From NCBI GenBank assembly GCA_018907035.1, contig JACCIC010000039.1, positions 2,153,501 to 2,217,500 of the forward strand: 64,000 nt of DNA, given 5' to 3'. The notes below the pieces were generated by a model. That model was not told the origin of the DNA. It made no database searches and was given only the letters and a program-made list of their open reading frames with translations. How positions within the stretch are numbered: position 1 is the first letter of the stretch; every line of letters starts with the position of its first letter. A program made the translations under genes and the position numbers. The DNA comes from Sycobia sp. Sy_11 (taxonomy: Eukaryota; Arthropoda; Insecta; Hymenoptera; Epichrysomallidae). Positions 48,970 through 62,500 of this stretch are shown here, in pieces.

Positions 48970-49206
48970 TTTTCATTGATTAAAACATTATATTGTTTAC
49001 ACACATGATGGCGCCTGTTAACTGAATTTTATTGGTAAATTCCAAAACTAAAAAATAAATACTAGAACCGACACATCTGACTTTTCGTATTACTTATATC
49101 GACATCTCAACGTGAAGGTCGGGCGTTTATATCCAATTTATATATATAAAAGACTCTTAGATACAAATGAAAAACATAATTTTTAAAGGAGCGTATTTTT
49201 AAATTA

Positions 49207-49249
<43 letters not shown>

Positions 49250-49531
49250 ATATATATGCATATATATCTGCATATATATATATATATATATATTTATTTA
49301 TTTATTTATTATTATACTATCAGATAAAGATTATACGAGACCGTGCAGCTTCTAAAAATCACGCATGGCATGGATGTTATCTTTCGACGATCTAGCGCGC
49401 ACGCTCGATCCGATCTATATATATATATATAAACGAATAATCCTTCTGCGACAGGTGCGGGGCCCGCGAGCCTAACAGGACAGTAAGCGATTAATCGAGA
49501 ACGTTTCAGATATATACATATAAGTATATAA

Positions 49532-49577
<46 letters not shown>

Positions 49578-50293
49578 TGAATAATATTAAAGCCGATGCG
49601 TTTTCTTTTATAAAGATAAGCCCGACAAAAATAGAAAGATAAAGAGGCGCAACGAGCGCGGACGATAGTGCGCGCGAGTGCGTGCTGATCAAAGCTCCGC
49701 ACGCCGTACGAAACGATATGCCGAGAAAGAGAGGGAAAGAGAGGGAAAGAGAGAGAGGGGGGGGGAGAACCAGTAAAACATTTTATCGCGAGAGATGCCT
49801 TTTTAAAGCGCCGAGTATTTATATGCAGGGGAAATCTTTATTTATATCTTATTCTGCGCCGGAGACAGTGTGTGTGCGCGCGCGCGCGCGCGCTCGGGCG
49901 GGATCGAGCCACCGCGTATTGTATGGAGAATCTGCCCGCGAGAACTCTTTCGCACATATATATATATATATATACGCGCAGCAAACCACACGCCCGCGTT
50001 TCAATCGCGCGTTTGCGCTTTCTGACGCTCGCGCCGGCGAGGAATCACCGCGCGCGCGCGCCCCGCGACCGAGGGTCGGCGAGGAGTGAAAAACGGTAGT
50101 CCAAAGGCATTGCAAAACCGCGCGCAGCTGCCGCTGCTGCTGCTGTTGGCTGCTGGCTGCTCGTCGTGCTCGCCTTTAATTTCAGTCCGCGCGCGAGAGT
50201 CTCGCCTTTCAAGGGTCCGCGCCGTATAGCTGAGCGATATGGGGCGGGTGGCTGAGGGGGAGGGGCTGAGGAAAGAGGCGAACGAAAAGGAAG

Positions 50294-50340
<47 letters not shown>

Positions 50341-50548
50341 AGGATCTCTTCTCTCTGTCTCTCTCGCGCCTCGAAAACCGGACCTACTTCTCCCCTCCCG
50401 TCCCGCTCGTTTGCTCTGTCACTATATATCTCGCGGGCGCCCTAACTCCCCCTCCCCCAACGCCGCTCCAACGATGGCATATCCTGGGGCTTTTATATCC
50501 GCGCGCGCGCGCGCGCGTCCAGCGTAAGTTATTATTTCCCGCGTGTAT

Positions 50549-50580
<32 letters not shown>

Positions 50581-51972
50581 ATGTTCATGCACGCGAGTTG
50601 CAACCTGTAAAGGCCCAAGCGCGGCAAGTTCTACTATTACTTTACTCCCGATGACTGCCTTTCGTTTCCAATTCACGGAGGTCGTTATTTTTTCTTTCTT
50701 CTTTTTTTTTAGCTACACGGGTAAAACGGATTGTTGTTCTTTCTTTAAATGGCAATTGTTAATAATGGTATGGGGACGCTTATGGTATTTTACACCGGGC
50801 ATATGTATATATATATATTTTTTTTTTCTTCTAAAAATAGGGGGGGGAGGACTCGTAGGGTTATTCTAAAAAATTGCCAATTTCATAAGTCGTGATTTTT
50901 ATTGTTTTTTTTTTCTGTCATTTTAAACTACAGTTTAGAAATCTAGAGTGAAATTTAAATGTTCGTGGAAAAGTTTAAAATATATTACCCCGTTTAAGCT
51001 TTCATGGATCGTTTTAAACGAATTCAATCCAACGATAGAAATGAAGGCGACGTGTAGATCCACAATAACAACTGAAATATAACGTATCGAAGCAGTAATG
51101 TATAATTTTTATAATTGCGAAAACTGATCGAACGTTTATTGTTAGAAAAAGTTGTTTTTTTTTGCAAGAAATATGGTCGTCTAAAATTCTATTGATCAAG
51201 GTGTAAGCAGGAAATATTATCTTGAGCTAACAAAAAAAAAAAAACAAACAAAAAAATAATCATTGCAATTTTGTACATTGTTAAAGAAATGATGAAAATA
51301 GAAAATTTTTAAATGCACATGTCTTAGAAATACGCCTTAAAATACTTCCCTTTCGTTGAAATAACCAATATTGTCTAGAAAAAAATTCAACTGCCTCGCT
51401 AATGTTTGTTTAAACAATGAAAAGACCCCCCGGAATTTGTATCGGGCGACTATATACATATGCATATATATATATATATTGTGTGCGTGTGTGTATTAGC
51501 GTCCTTTTTGGAAACTGGGTGGACATGAATTACGGCCAGCGTGGGTAGGTATACATAATACTCGTCATAGCGCAGGGATCATACCTTTCGCACGCGCCGC
51601 GCCGCGGGAGAAAATCATATACAGAGTTCTGGTATGCGTGCTCATGGTGAACGTAGTAGATATATATATATACACACATATCTAACTATATCTAACAGTA
51701 GTCTCGCGCAATTTCCGTCTTTTCGCGCGCTCGCTCGGCCTCTCGTGTATATATATACGAAGGCCTATTATAGGAGAGCCTATAATAAAAACTTTCTCGG
51801 ATAATATGCCCGACGTGTAGACGCGTATGCGGCTGATTGTATTCGTGCGCCCGTGCGGGCGTTACTGGCTTTCTTCTTATACGTGTAATATCTAGATATA
51901 CATACATAGACGGTATTCTTTGATTTTTAATTGGCCTCGCCTCCTGATTTCGCGAGTTGTTAGGCGCGCTTG

Positions 51973-52036
<64 letters not shown>

Positions 52037-52183
52037 GAATTGAAACGAAGCGCTATTCATACGCTGCACAACAATTTTCGGAATTACAGCTTATTTCCTC
52101 GAATTTATATATACAGGCGCACGGAAGGCGAGATTATTTATTATGTTATGGAAGTTCAAGGCAATGGAATAGTTATTGCATCG

Positions 52184-52222
<39 letters not shown>

Positions 52223-54572
52223 GCCTCACTTACAAAAATTGAAATAATTTAGTTCACTATCCAGTCTTTTTTCTCAAAGTAGTTTTTTTTTTTAATTTAA
52301 TACCGAATTGTATCGACATTTATTTGGCATATCGTCAAATTACGATCGTTATTACAAATATGCTGTAGCTCGCTTAATTATTGTAATGAAAAGAATATCT
52401 CTTAGTTTGTTTAATGAAATGTTGTAGAAAAAAAAAATTTTAATACACTTTCCTCTGTTATTTCTAATTTTATGCCCATATTTTTATGCTATTATACTTG
52501 CTCTGAATTATTTGCATACGTATTTTCGAGAAGAATAAAATGGTAATCAGCCTATAGATTATTATAGTGCGCGACCATTGTGATAATATAATATATAATT
52601 CACAATAGTCAGCGAAATAGTTGGCGCGAAAAGAGTTGACGCACATTAGTCTATTCAGTAATATATCTATACGGTTACGCGAGAATTAATGGTTTACCTG
52701 AAAATATATTGGCCATACGCATAATCCACAGTGAGATTTACGGAAAAATTAATGTAATGACGATGCTATTTACAAGTGTTTGATTATCAAATCAATATTA
52801 CTAATATGAACTATTTTATTTTACATGATGAAAATGTCAAAAAAAAAAAATAAAAAAAAAAATATAGGGCAATGATGAAACCTTGCTTCGGGTGGTTCGG
52901 GCCCACTAAAAGTACCGGGAAAATTGCACGGGACCGTGTCTAAAAAAATTTGTTCTACAACAAAACTATGCATTATAAACTATATTTTGTGAGAAATAAG
53001 TCGGCCGAATTTGCCGGTGGTGTTTTTTTTTTTTTTTTTTGCGAAGCACCATTTTTCACGTAGTGCCCGTGACGCGGTATTAATATATTATCTGTTTAGA
53101 CGTGGCATTTCGTCATTCGTTTAAAAATGATCGTATCGATAATGAATTAGTATAAAAACAAGTTTTGCTCGAAAGTTTCCGTTTCGTTCAAAAAAAAAAA
53201 AAAAAAAAAAAACACAAGAAACAAAAGTAAAGGTACTCGCAATTATCCCCGTTAGAAATCGAAGTACTTTCGTGATTTACCGTCAAATCCGACAATTATG
53301 GAATATAAAAATAATGTCGGGCATAATGCTAAAGAAGTCAAACGGAATTGAAAGCGAATTTTCTAAAAATTAGTAGACTAGTCATCATACATTGTCATAG
53401 TATATACGTATGAAAAAAAAAACAAGAATAATTATGCTTATAGCATCTCTTTGACTTGTAAATTACACTTTATAAACATGCAAATTTAAATGCATCGATC
53501 ATGCACAATTGCTCTTAATAAAATAAAAAACTTGTCTATGATAACTAATTTTATTCATGATTTTATCCACGATCGAATCTAAATAAGTTATAAGCTATAT
53601 ATTATTGTTAATATTTGGGTTTTTGTAAAAAAAAAATTTCCATTAAAAACAATCTTTATTGAAAAAAAAAGGAATTAAACAAATTCATGGCCCATCTTAG
53701 AATGTATACGCGCAATTTTAAGAATAGAAAAGTTTTGAGCGATTTTTTGTTGAGAAAATGTCTAAATGAGTTGTAAAAGAAAAATAAAATAACATATACG
53801 AGATGTATTTAAAAAAAAAAACGGAAAAACCAACATCTACGCGTCATCAATGCCGCGTAATTAGTGACGTGAATTAAAAATCATTCTTTTCATAAATGAT
53901 CGTGTGTGTATATATATGTATATATCACTTCACATTTGATAATCGATTTTATTTAAAAAAAAAGACAGCGGAGATTGGATAACAATTTGGATAATAATTT
54001 TGTACTTCTTACATCGACCCAGTCTTATTCTCACAAGTTTTCTGGCACGATTGATCCGCCCAATATATCTGTTACTACTTGTGTACTTATCTGTCGATTA
54101 CTTATTGATTTCGTAGATTAATTAGCCTGATTGCCGGGCCCGCGTTCATCCTTCGCACGCACAGTTGCATCTTCATCGTCCGCAGTTGGAATTTTAACTT
54201 TAATAAAAAATTTTCAAGGTTTTTGTGCGCAGATAAAAGTTTGTAATATTGCAAACTACACAATAGCGATTATCCATAAATTTGATCCATTTTGTCTGGG
54301 AAATTTGGGCATTTATCAGAAATTCTGTTTAGCTTGAGACGTTTACAGCTTGTAACAGGTGATTTTTTTTTTATAATTTTGGGATATATAATAATATTGT
54401 ATTTTATGTTTAAGATTTAATTTTGTTTCTTATATTCTTCTTCAAAACAAATTGTTTGGCCATTATTATAGTATAAGTCTTTTAAATATGAAGAAAAATG
54501 TCGTCCACAAAGGTTATTTTGCTTCAAATCTGAATGATTAAATTGAAGCTATGTCTGAAACAAAATCTGAAG

Positions 54573-54627
<55 letters not shown>

Positions 54628-54951
54628 GCTCTCGGTCAAATGTCTTGAGAAATTTTTAAGGACAAAAAGAAAATCAAATTTCTATTGATCTCAACAAAGA
54701 GAACTTGTTGAATAATTTAGGAATATTCATAAGGATTACCCTCGAGGCACGAATGAAATAATTAAAAATAATAAATATATATTATTAAGCGACTGACAAT
54801 ACAAACATATACGATACGTCGCTTGTCACCTTTTCAATGCATATATATATATATCTATATATACTTTTCTATACGATAGCTTTGCTATACAATAAAATGC
54901 GGGTCAAAAGATGTCGGAACAGGCGCTTACCTGTCTGCACTTATATTATAA

Positions 54952-55005
<54 letters not shown>

Positions 55006-55449
55006 ATAGTCGGTGCACGTGCTAAATTCCCGATTGTGTGCGCGTCACCGTGCGGGCGGCTTATCGTTGTATCCACTCACGGGCATATAACACGCCAATG
55101 GATCTTTATCCTCCATAAGATTACGCAATCTTGTGCAATATAATCGCGTTCGGCCGAGTTTTTTTATTTCGTCCTTTTCAAGATGAAACAATTTTTCCGC
55201 GCCTATTACGCAAAGCACGGACGTTATTAAATTGATCGGGAAAGCGATGAAGTCTTTGATAGGTCGAATGTGTATTTATGTCTACGAACACGTGAATTCT
55301 GATCATCTTGCGTCATTTTCCTAATATAACATAACATATGTGATTGTCCGAAACGTAAATTGCCTCGCATTTCTCAAAAAAAAAAAAACAAAAAACAAAA
55401 AAATCCCACTCAAATTCAAGAGACCCTCCACGCTTCTATACATTTATTC

Positions 55450-55510
<61 letters not shown>

Positions 55511-55745
55511 AAGCAGAGAAGTTGATGCAATCGTGAGCTCGGCCTAACGCAATGCAATTAAAGAGAAGTTATAGGTATACAAAGATACAATGCAATATCC
55601 AGCATTCCATCGGGCTTTTATACCATTCGACGAGCTATATATATCTTTCTATCTCTTCTTTTTGTTATTATACCCACGCGCGCGGATTCGCTCGCGGCGC
55701 ACGCACCGGTATTTCAATGAACTCCTGTCTCAAACACAGACACAT

Positions 55746-55792
<47 letters not shown>

Positions 55793-55925
55793 ATAGTTAT
55801 GCTAGAGCTGGAAATCCTGTTCCGACTTTCGAATGTTCGCGCGCGCAGATGCGAACTCCGTACGAATCTCGGGATTCGGAGAATTTTGCGAAACCGCTCG
55901 GAAACTAAAATCTCATATACGTGCG

Positions 55926-55976
<51 letters not shown>

Positions 55977-56766
55977 TCTTATAGATGTAACGGCTACATC
56001 ACTTCGTTTACCGGCGCAATTATACGGGCGACTTATAGGAAACGAATGTCTACAGAGGGGCCATTTGTAATATACGGATATTGCAGATATTCTTTTGGAA
56101 ATATGGGGGTTGGGAGCGTGTGTGAACCAGCGTAAATTTATAGGGTGAAAAAGGTTATTATGAAAGTCAATTTTTTTCATTAAGGCAGTTATATCCATTA
56201 AAATGAAAATATAATTATGAAAGTCAATTTTTCTGATTAATGCAGTTCCATCCATCGATAAAATTAACACATAGAATAAGGGATAGAATTGAATGCGCTG
56301 TCCAAGATACAACGGATTAATTTAAAATTATTAGATATATAATTCACAACAATGGCACTTTAATAATAAAGTACAAACTTTAGGATACATGTTAAATGTA
56401 ATCCACAATTACTAGTGATAATTCATATACATAATACGAAACGATTTTATACTAACAAACTAAACCCTAAAACATAATATATAATTGTAATATGTAATAA
56501 ATATATGAAACATATTTGTATATTGGTAGCTTAAATAACAAACATTCCATAATTCGATCACAACCATATAAAACTGAGACCTATTTGGAAAATTCTTTTG
56601 TTGTTTTTTCTGTAAATATCATCCAAAAAATTCTTAGCTACATTCATTTTCACCAAAAAACATTAGAAATATCCTGAGCATGCACTCAAAATCATTCGGC
56701 AAGATCGTATAGAAAACATCGGCATCTACGCGTCTCTCTATTCTTTTCAATACTGACAGAGCGCGG
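48970..56766. other. Gene-free region rich in microsatellites
   Basis: No gene was recognised over 7.8 kb. TA arrays: 49213-49247, 49533-49574, 51973-52031, 52187-52219, 54573-54625, 54953-55003, 55451-55507, 55930-55973. CT arrays: 50299-50337 and 55750-55787. CG/CA tracts lie at about 49877-49893, 50501-50518 and 50551-50580. GC-rich patches at 49640-50520 and 51520-51860 lack a supported ORF. Long A or T runs occur near 53024 and 53191. Confidence 0.5.
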
Positions 56767-56920
56767 TCTTGTAATGCCACGCGTCGAATGAGTCAAGCGA
56801 AAATCTCAATGTTCTTAATTCACTACGTAGAGATATAACTCCCTTAGAAATAAATCTGGTGAAGAGTGCAAAATAGCAGAACAGGTGCCGGTTCAGTCAT
56901 CAGCTTTACACTGGGTTTGT
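56767..56920. repeat. Target-site duplication, left copy (154 bp)
   Basis: It begins TCTTGTAATGCCACGC and ends TACACTGGGTTTGT, directly before the oligo(T) of the LINE. It aligns without gaps to 62501-62654 with 6 mismatches in 154. Confidence 0.9.
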
Positions 56921-57095
56921 TTTTTTTTTTTTTTTTTTTTTTTTTTTATTTAATAACCTTTTGAACCCATAAGGTCCATTTAGGTAGTAACAAATACATA
57001 CATATTACAATTCGAGTTTTACTTAAAAATACTTAAAATACATATTTTTAATACATAACTAAATACATAACTAAATTAGAGATACATCACTGAAC

Positions 57096-60000
57096 TTAGA
57101 TGAAACGATGAACTTTCTTAATAAATGAGAGAAGGAATCGACATGCTTTAGAGTTTGGAAAAGATATTAAAGCCTCAACATTCAGTGGTGGATTCAGATT
57201 TATTGTTTTGAGTTTTAGCATAAGGTTTGTTCAATCCTTATTATAAAGAGGACATTGCCAAATAATGTGATTGATATCTTGCTCTACAGCTCCGCATTCA
57301 CACTTAGGATTGGATATTATATTTACTCTAACTAATGAACAATTTAAATTATAGTGATTCGCTCTTATTCTATTAATTGTTGTTATCGATTCTCTTTTGA
57401 ATTTGGATTTATAGAACCATGGCCTGCTATTTTCACTGTAGAATAGTTTAAAATAGTTTGTTCCTGTTGTATGTGATAAGTTTATAAGAAATCTATGGGT
57501 TTCTTTTCGTGAGTGCTCTTTAAAAAATGAAAAAAGGTCCGTGAAAGGTATCGTTTGAACGCTTGCATCCTTGCTTACGGTAATTTTTTTTGCGAGTAAA
57601 TCTACCCTTTCATTGCCATAGATTCCTAAGTGGGACGGAATCCAATAGAATTCTACTATTGGATTTATGTTTCGATCATTATTTATTATGTTATATTTTT
57701 CTTTTATTTGCAGTATAAAATTATTTACTCGGACGTTAATTTCAGTTGAATTTAATGTTGTTAAAACGCTTAAAGAGTCTGTAAAAATAGAGATTCTACG
57801 TTCCGGGATTGTCAAGGCCAAATCCATAGCATTGTTTATTGTAATGCATTCAGCAGTGAATATGGATGCTCTCGAATCAATTTTTGTACAGATTGCTACA
57901 TTGTTTTCAAGTATGAAACATGCCGATCCGACTCCTGTATCTGATTTGCTCCCATCAGTGAAAATGTTTAAAGTGTTCATTTGGGAAAGGAAGTTTTCCA
58001 TGTCCTTATTTACGTTACACGATTTTAAAAGATTTTTTCCAAGAGAATCATTAAATGGTATACATGTATTACATGTCTTGTAGTCGCAGCAATATATGTT
58101 AAAGTCGTTGGTGGTGTTTATAAGGGAGGATAGCTTATCAACGGTCTCAATACACGCGTGAATTATATATTTTCGTTTAAAATGATGTTTGTTTTTAGTG
58201 GCAGTTTTGATGTAGCTTTTTATATGTTTGTAGGTTAGAGATTTTGAGTTAGAGTATGTTTGAGCAAGAAAATTATTTCCAAGGGTTGTGGCTCTGTCAT
58301 GTATAAATGGTAGACATGATTCTCCAATGAGTATATTTAATGGGGTGCTTCTCCTATATCCTAGTGCAATACGTATAGCTTGATATTGAATTTGTTTAAT
58401 TTTTTTATTAAATTTCCTGTCATCTGATAAATAAATATAACTGCAATAATGAATAGTAGATCTAATAAAACTTTTGTATAGTAAAAGTAGGGTCTCTGGA
58501 CCTGCTCCTCACCACGTACCGCAAAGAAATTTTATAATATTTAAAGTTTTTTGACATTTTTTATTTATATAGTTAATATGGGGTGAGAATGTCATTCTAT
58601 AGTCAAAATATATACCTAGAAATTTTGTTTTATGTTTGGAGTGAATCGTATGGTCTTCTATCTTGATTTGTGTTAAACCTGGTCTGATGTTTTTTCGATT
58701 GAAATGAATTAAAACTGTTTTTGTTGGGGATAGCGAAAGGCCGAGTTTTGTGAGATTTTTATCTACGTTTTTAATGGCTTTTTCAAGAGTTTTAGTAGCT
58801 CAGGTTGTATTCGAGAATTGTAGATACAGAGCTAGATCATCTGCAAATTGAGATATTTGTATAGATTTATTTAAGTTGTTACAAATGTTCGATACTAATA
58901 CAGTATATAGAAGAGGACTGAGAACTCCGCCTTCAGGAACTCCTTTATTTACAATTCTAGGCTTTTCTAAGTTGATATCGGAAAATATTAGTCTATCTTT
59001 AGTTATGAATGCAACAAATTGAACTAAGTTATGTGGACAGTCAATTTCTACTAGTTTTTTTATTAGAGTTTTAATGTCTACATTATCGAATGCAGCTTCC
59101 ACATACAAAAATGCTGCTAGGATTTGTTTTTTTTCTATGAAAGCTTGGTCAATGGCAAGGGAAAGTTGAGTGATATTGTCTGAACAGGATCTACCTTTGC
59201 GAAAACCGGGTTGAGTATTTGGTAAAATATTATTGCACTCGATCCACCATTGAAATCTATTTTTTATCAATGTTTCAAATAGCTTGCATTGGCAAGATGT
59301 TAGTGAGATTGGTCGAAAATTAATGCCATCACTTTTTGGGATAAAGTGAACAAAGGTTCTTTTCCAGGAATTAGGATAGCTATTGCACGAATACATAGAA
59401 TTATATATGTCTAATAAAACTAATTTCATTTCTGTTGGAAGCTGGATACCATCCATGCCTGGAGAGCTATTTTTTTTTGAGTCAAGAGCCGCATTAAATT
59501 CATAAAATTTGAAAGAATCGGATAAAAAGTTATTGGTGGAACATTCCGGAATGGAGTAATTAGAGCTATTAAATGAACTTATTGGGGCTAATTTATTTAG
59601 ACACTTTTCAATTTTTTCTTTATATGTTAAATTATCGAGTTGGTACTGTGAAACAATTTTTGTCCATTTATTTTTAAAGATTTTGCATTTATTCCAGACA
59701 TAGTTGATATTGGTGCGAAAATTCAGTAATTCAGCAAATGATCGAAAATTGTCTTTTTTTGTATTTTTTAAACATTTTTTTGTTAGAGCGCAACACTTTT
59801 TATAGTTTATTAAGTCAACTAGAAGACCAGAGAATTGCCATTTTTTATACGCGGCTCTTCTTAGCCTAACTGCTTTCGAGCACTCCTCGTTCCACCATGG
59901 AACAGGGTTTTGATTATTATTATTACTATTTTTTTTAACTAGATGTTTGCAATTAGTTCTTGTATGCGATGAATTTAATACAGCCTCCGTAATAATATTT

Positions 60001-60894
60001 ACAAAGTATTCATATTTTTTGGTGGCTGAGAAGGACTTGAACTTATTAGATAGGAACTTATGAAAATTATTTTTTAGCAAGGAATTAAAATTTTGCATAT
60101 TTGTGGAAGATGTTTTGATCTTGAAACTTTTTTTTGAATAGCAATTTTTTGTTAGATGAATTTTTACAAAAAGCGGGTAGTGGTCAGAACCCCAGGTTTC
60201 GTCACATGCTATCAGGTTTATCTTGTCAGAGATTGGGAATGAAGATATAATTAAATCTTTATTAGATTTAGTATTATTGTACATATTTATATGAGTATGA
60301 GTATTTTCATTGTGCAAATATAAATCGGCAGATTCAATGGATTCCAATAGCTTTTTACCATTTGAGTCTGTAGTAGAACAATTCCAGTATGTATTATGGG
60401 CATTAAAGTCGCCTAGAAGGATTGAATTTTGATTGTTGCTTATGCTCGATATAATTGAATTCCATTGATTTTGCGTTAATATTTTCCCTGGAGTTCTGTA
60501 ACAAATGATTAGTTCTAAATTAGGGTTAGTATTTTTTATATTAATTCCACAAAGTTCGACTGATTCGCAGGGAGTATTTAAATTAGATATTTCGTTATAA
60601 TAGATACTTTTTCGTATTAATAGCATTATTCCACCTCCTCTTGACCCGCTTCGGTCCTTGCGGTATATTGAGAATCCTGGAAATGCGATGAAATCCGTTT
60701 CTTTTAGCCAGGTTTCAACAAAGATAAGGATATTGAATTCTTTTAAGTGTATTTCAATTTCACTTTTTTCTTGCCTTTAGACTTTTTGTATTCCAATAAA
60801 ATATTTTTAAATCACGGTCATAGCGTGAGCATGCTGATGTATAAGTATTTGACATGTTAGTATACATAATATTTGAGATGTTATTATAGGTCAT
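57096..60894 (-). pseudogene. LINE ORF2: endonuclease, reverse transcriptase, RNase H (degenerate)
   Basis: About 1265 codons from an ATG at 60894 to TAA at 57098-57096. In order: APE-type endonuclease (YWNTKSLKARK, FVETWL, LLGDFNAHNTYW, GSDHYPL); linker; reverse transcriptase (PKSDGINFRPISL, QPGFRKGRSCSDNI, GVPEGGVLSPLLY, FADDLALYL at 58846-58820); RNase H (FTDGSKSDTGVG, FTAE, FTDSLSV, WIPSHLGIYGNERVD); and a zinc motif CECGAVEQDINHIIWQC. Defects: an extra A in a run near 60763-60768 shifts frame; in-frame TGA at 58802-58800, 58511-58509 and 57233-57231. RT motif A reads FLYVEAAFD, with Tyr (59105-59103) where the first catalytic Asp belongs. The FADD Asp pair is intact. The start is chosen as the first in-frame ATG after the A-rich inter-ORF spacer. 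Confidence 0.9.
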
Positions 60895-61166
60895 TGTTAT
60901 TTCTTGAATGAATTCGCTTTTTTTTTTTTTTTTTTTTTAATTACTTTTCTCTCTTTTTGTTTTGTTAATAATAAAGTTTTTGTTTTCGTCGGAGATTTGT
61001 TTTTTTCCTTTTTTTATTTTTTATCCGAACCGTCTAAGGAACTGGAGTCATCGCTAGTGGTCTCTTCCACTGACGATGTTAAGAGCTTCTTTTTTATACG
61101 TACTATACGGTGTCTTATATTATTATCCAATAATTGATCTTTTATATCATCTAACATAGAAGCTAA

Positions 61167-62263
61167 TTACGTGAAGTCGGAGGTATATTTACATGCTAAT
61201 TCTTTTATATTACTCTTGCCAAATGTGTCGAATAAAAATTCTTGTAGTTGATCAAAAGATAGCGGAAATTTTTTCGTATTTTCATAAATTATATTCTTAA
61301 CTGGACTCAGCTGTTGTTCGATTTCTTTCATGGTAATTTTGCTTTGAATATTTTTTTTGCTTTTCTTTACAGGATTGACTATTTTCGTTTCGCCCTTCGT
61401 GCAATAGGTTTTTTGCATTGCATTTTGTGAGGAAGAATCGTCTTTGTTACTCATTATTGATTCATCGGTAGTTGAGTAGGGGCGCTTGAACACTGTATTT
61501 GATGTGTTTACAAGTGGCTTGCTGTATCATATAGATTCAACAGAGGATAGTTCGGAGCCATGTATTTCGTTTTCGTGATCTTGTTGTGTAAACATAGTTG
61601 ATTCGTTTAAAATTTTCTGTGTGTCCATTTGTTCTTGCAATGCTTTGCAATGTGCCCCTCTTCCTTACACGAGAAGCATATTAGTTTTTCTGCAGAGAAA
61701 TATACATAGTGGTCCAAATCGTCTATATTAATAGCGATAAAGGTAGGTATTTTTATTACGTCTTCTGTTTTAACAAACATTTGTTTTCTAAAACTTAATA
61801 CGTTGGCGAATTTTGGATCTTCATGTTTTGCTTTCATGTAATTAATATTTGATTTCGGTTGTACGCCAATTTTATTTAAATGCTTTAAAATTTCACTGTT
61901 AGAAATTATTGGGCTTACATTTGATATTATTATTCTCTTCGCTTGAGAGACTAGAGGACGTATTTCAAGTATTTGCGAGGCAACTCTTATCTTGTTGTGA
62001 GTCTCTAATAAGAATTTAACAGTATCCGGACTATTGAGGTAAACACAAATACGGCCTCGAGGAATGCGAGATATAAACTTAATTTTGTATGGATCGATTA
62101 TACTACCTAATGCACGGGAATATTCTTGAATTGAGACGCCATCGATTGACTCAAAAACTATTGCATGCTCTTTTGTGTAAATTGGTTCTTGCTGCATAAT
62201 TTGTGCATATGAAGTGCTTTGTTCTGACTGTAAGAGACATTTTGAAACAGTAGAGGTTTCCAT
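61167..62263 (-). pseudogene. LINE ORF1: gag-like nucleic-acid-binding protein (degenerate)
   Basis: The first frame (62263-61607, 218 aa) ends just after a CCHC zinc knuckle CFSCKEEGHIAKHC (Cys196, Cys199, His204, Cys209). Before it is a region typical of LINE gag proteins (IIISNVSPIISNSEILKHLN) that may be RRM-like. A one-base frame change near the knuckle puts the rest in another frame, which continues to 61167 through an in-frame TGA at 61529-61527. Gag proteins of this kind coat the element RNA and escort it to the nucleus. An A-rich spacer separates it from ORF2 (about 270 bases). Confidence 0.8.
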
Positions 62264-62462
62264 CTTTTAGTATTTGTGGCGCTCCTGTGGACAGAAGCTT
62301 TGCCACTCAAGTTATTTTTTAAGTTACTTGTACCGTGCCCTAAGGCACAGATACACACTTTTCTCTATATCCACACAAGTTCACTTTTTTACTCGTTGTC
62401 ACTAATATTGATAGTTAATATACCGATTGTTTACACTTAAGTTTAACCGAGAGCGACAGAAA

Positions 62463-62500
62463 CACGTCTACACTCGTGAGCGTACCGATCCGAACTCGAG
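62463..62500 (-). promoter_or_regulatory. Candidate internal promoter of the LINE (Inr + DPE)
   Basis: Reading inward from the 5' boundary, an A at 62496 in TCGAGTT could be +1. AGACGTG then lies at +28 to +34 (62469-62463), the position and sequence of the downstream promoter element used by jockey- and I-type LINEs. Agreement of spacing supports a full-length 5' end; the initiator itself is only a partial match. Confidence 0.45.

Larger units (their letters stand above)
56921..62500 (-). mobile_element. Non-LTR retrotransposon (I/R1/LOA/jockey group), nearly full length
   Basis: A 5.6-kb LINE on the minus strand: 5' UTR (62500-62264), gag-like ORF1, ORF2 with endonuclease, reverse transcriptase and RNase H, a short 3' UTR, and an oligo(A) tail seen as 27 T at 56921-56947. 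A 154-bp direct repeat bounds it exactly, as expected for target-primed insertion, though very long for this class. The RNase H after the RT and the C-terminal CxC...HxxxxC zinc motif point to the I/R1/LOA part of the jockey supergroup; the exact clade is uncertain. Both ORFs carry disabling changes, so this copy is dead. Confidence 0.92.

Noticed and set aside
57667..58083. 138-codon plus-strand frame
   Set aside because: It is antisense to the RNase H region of the LINE ORF2, whose motifs are clear.
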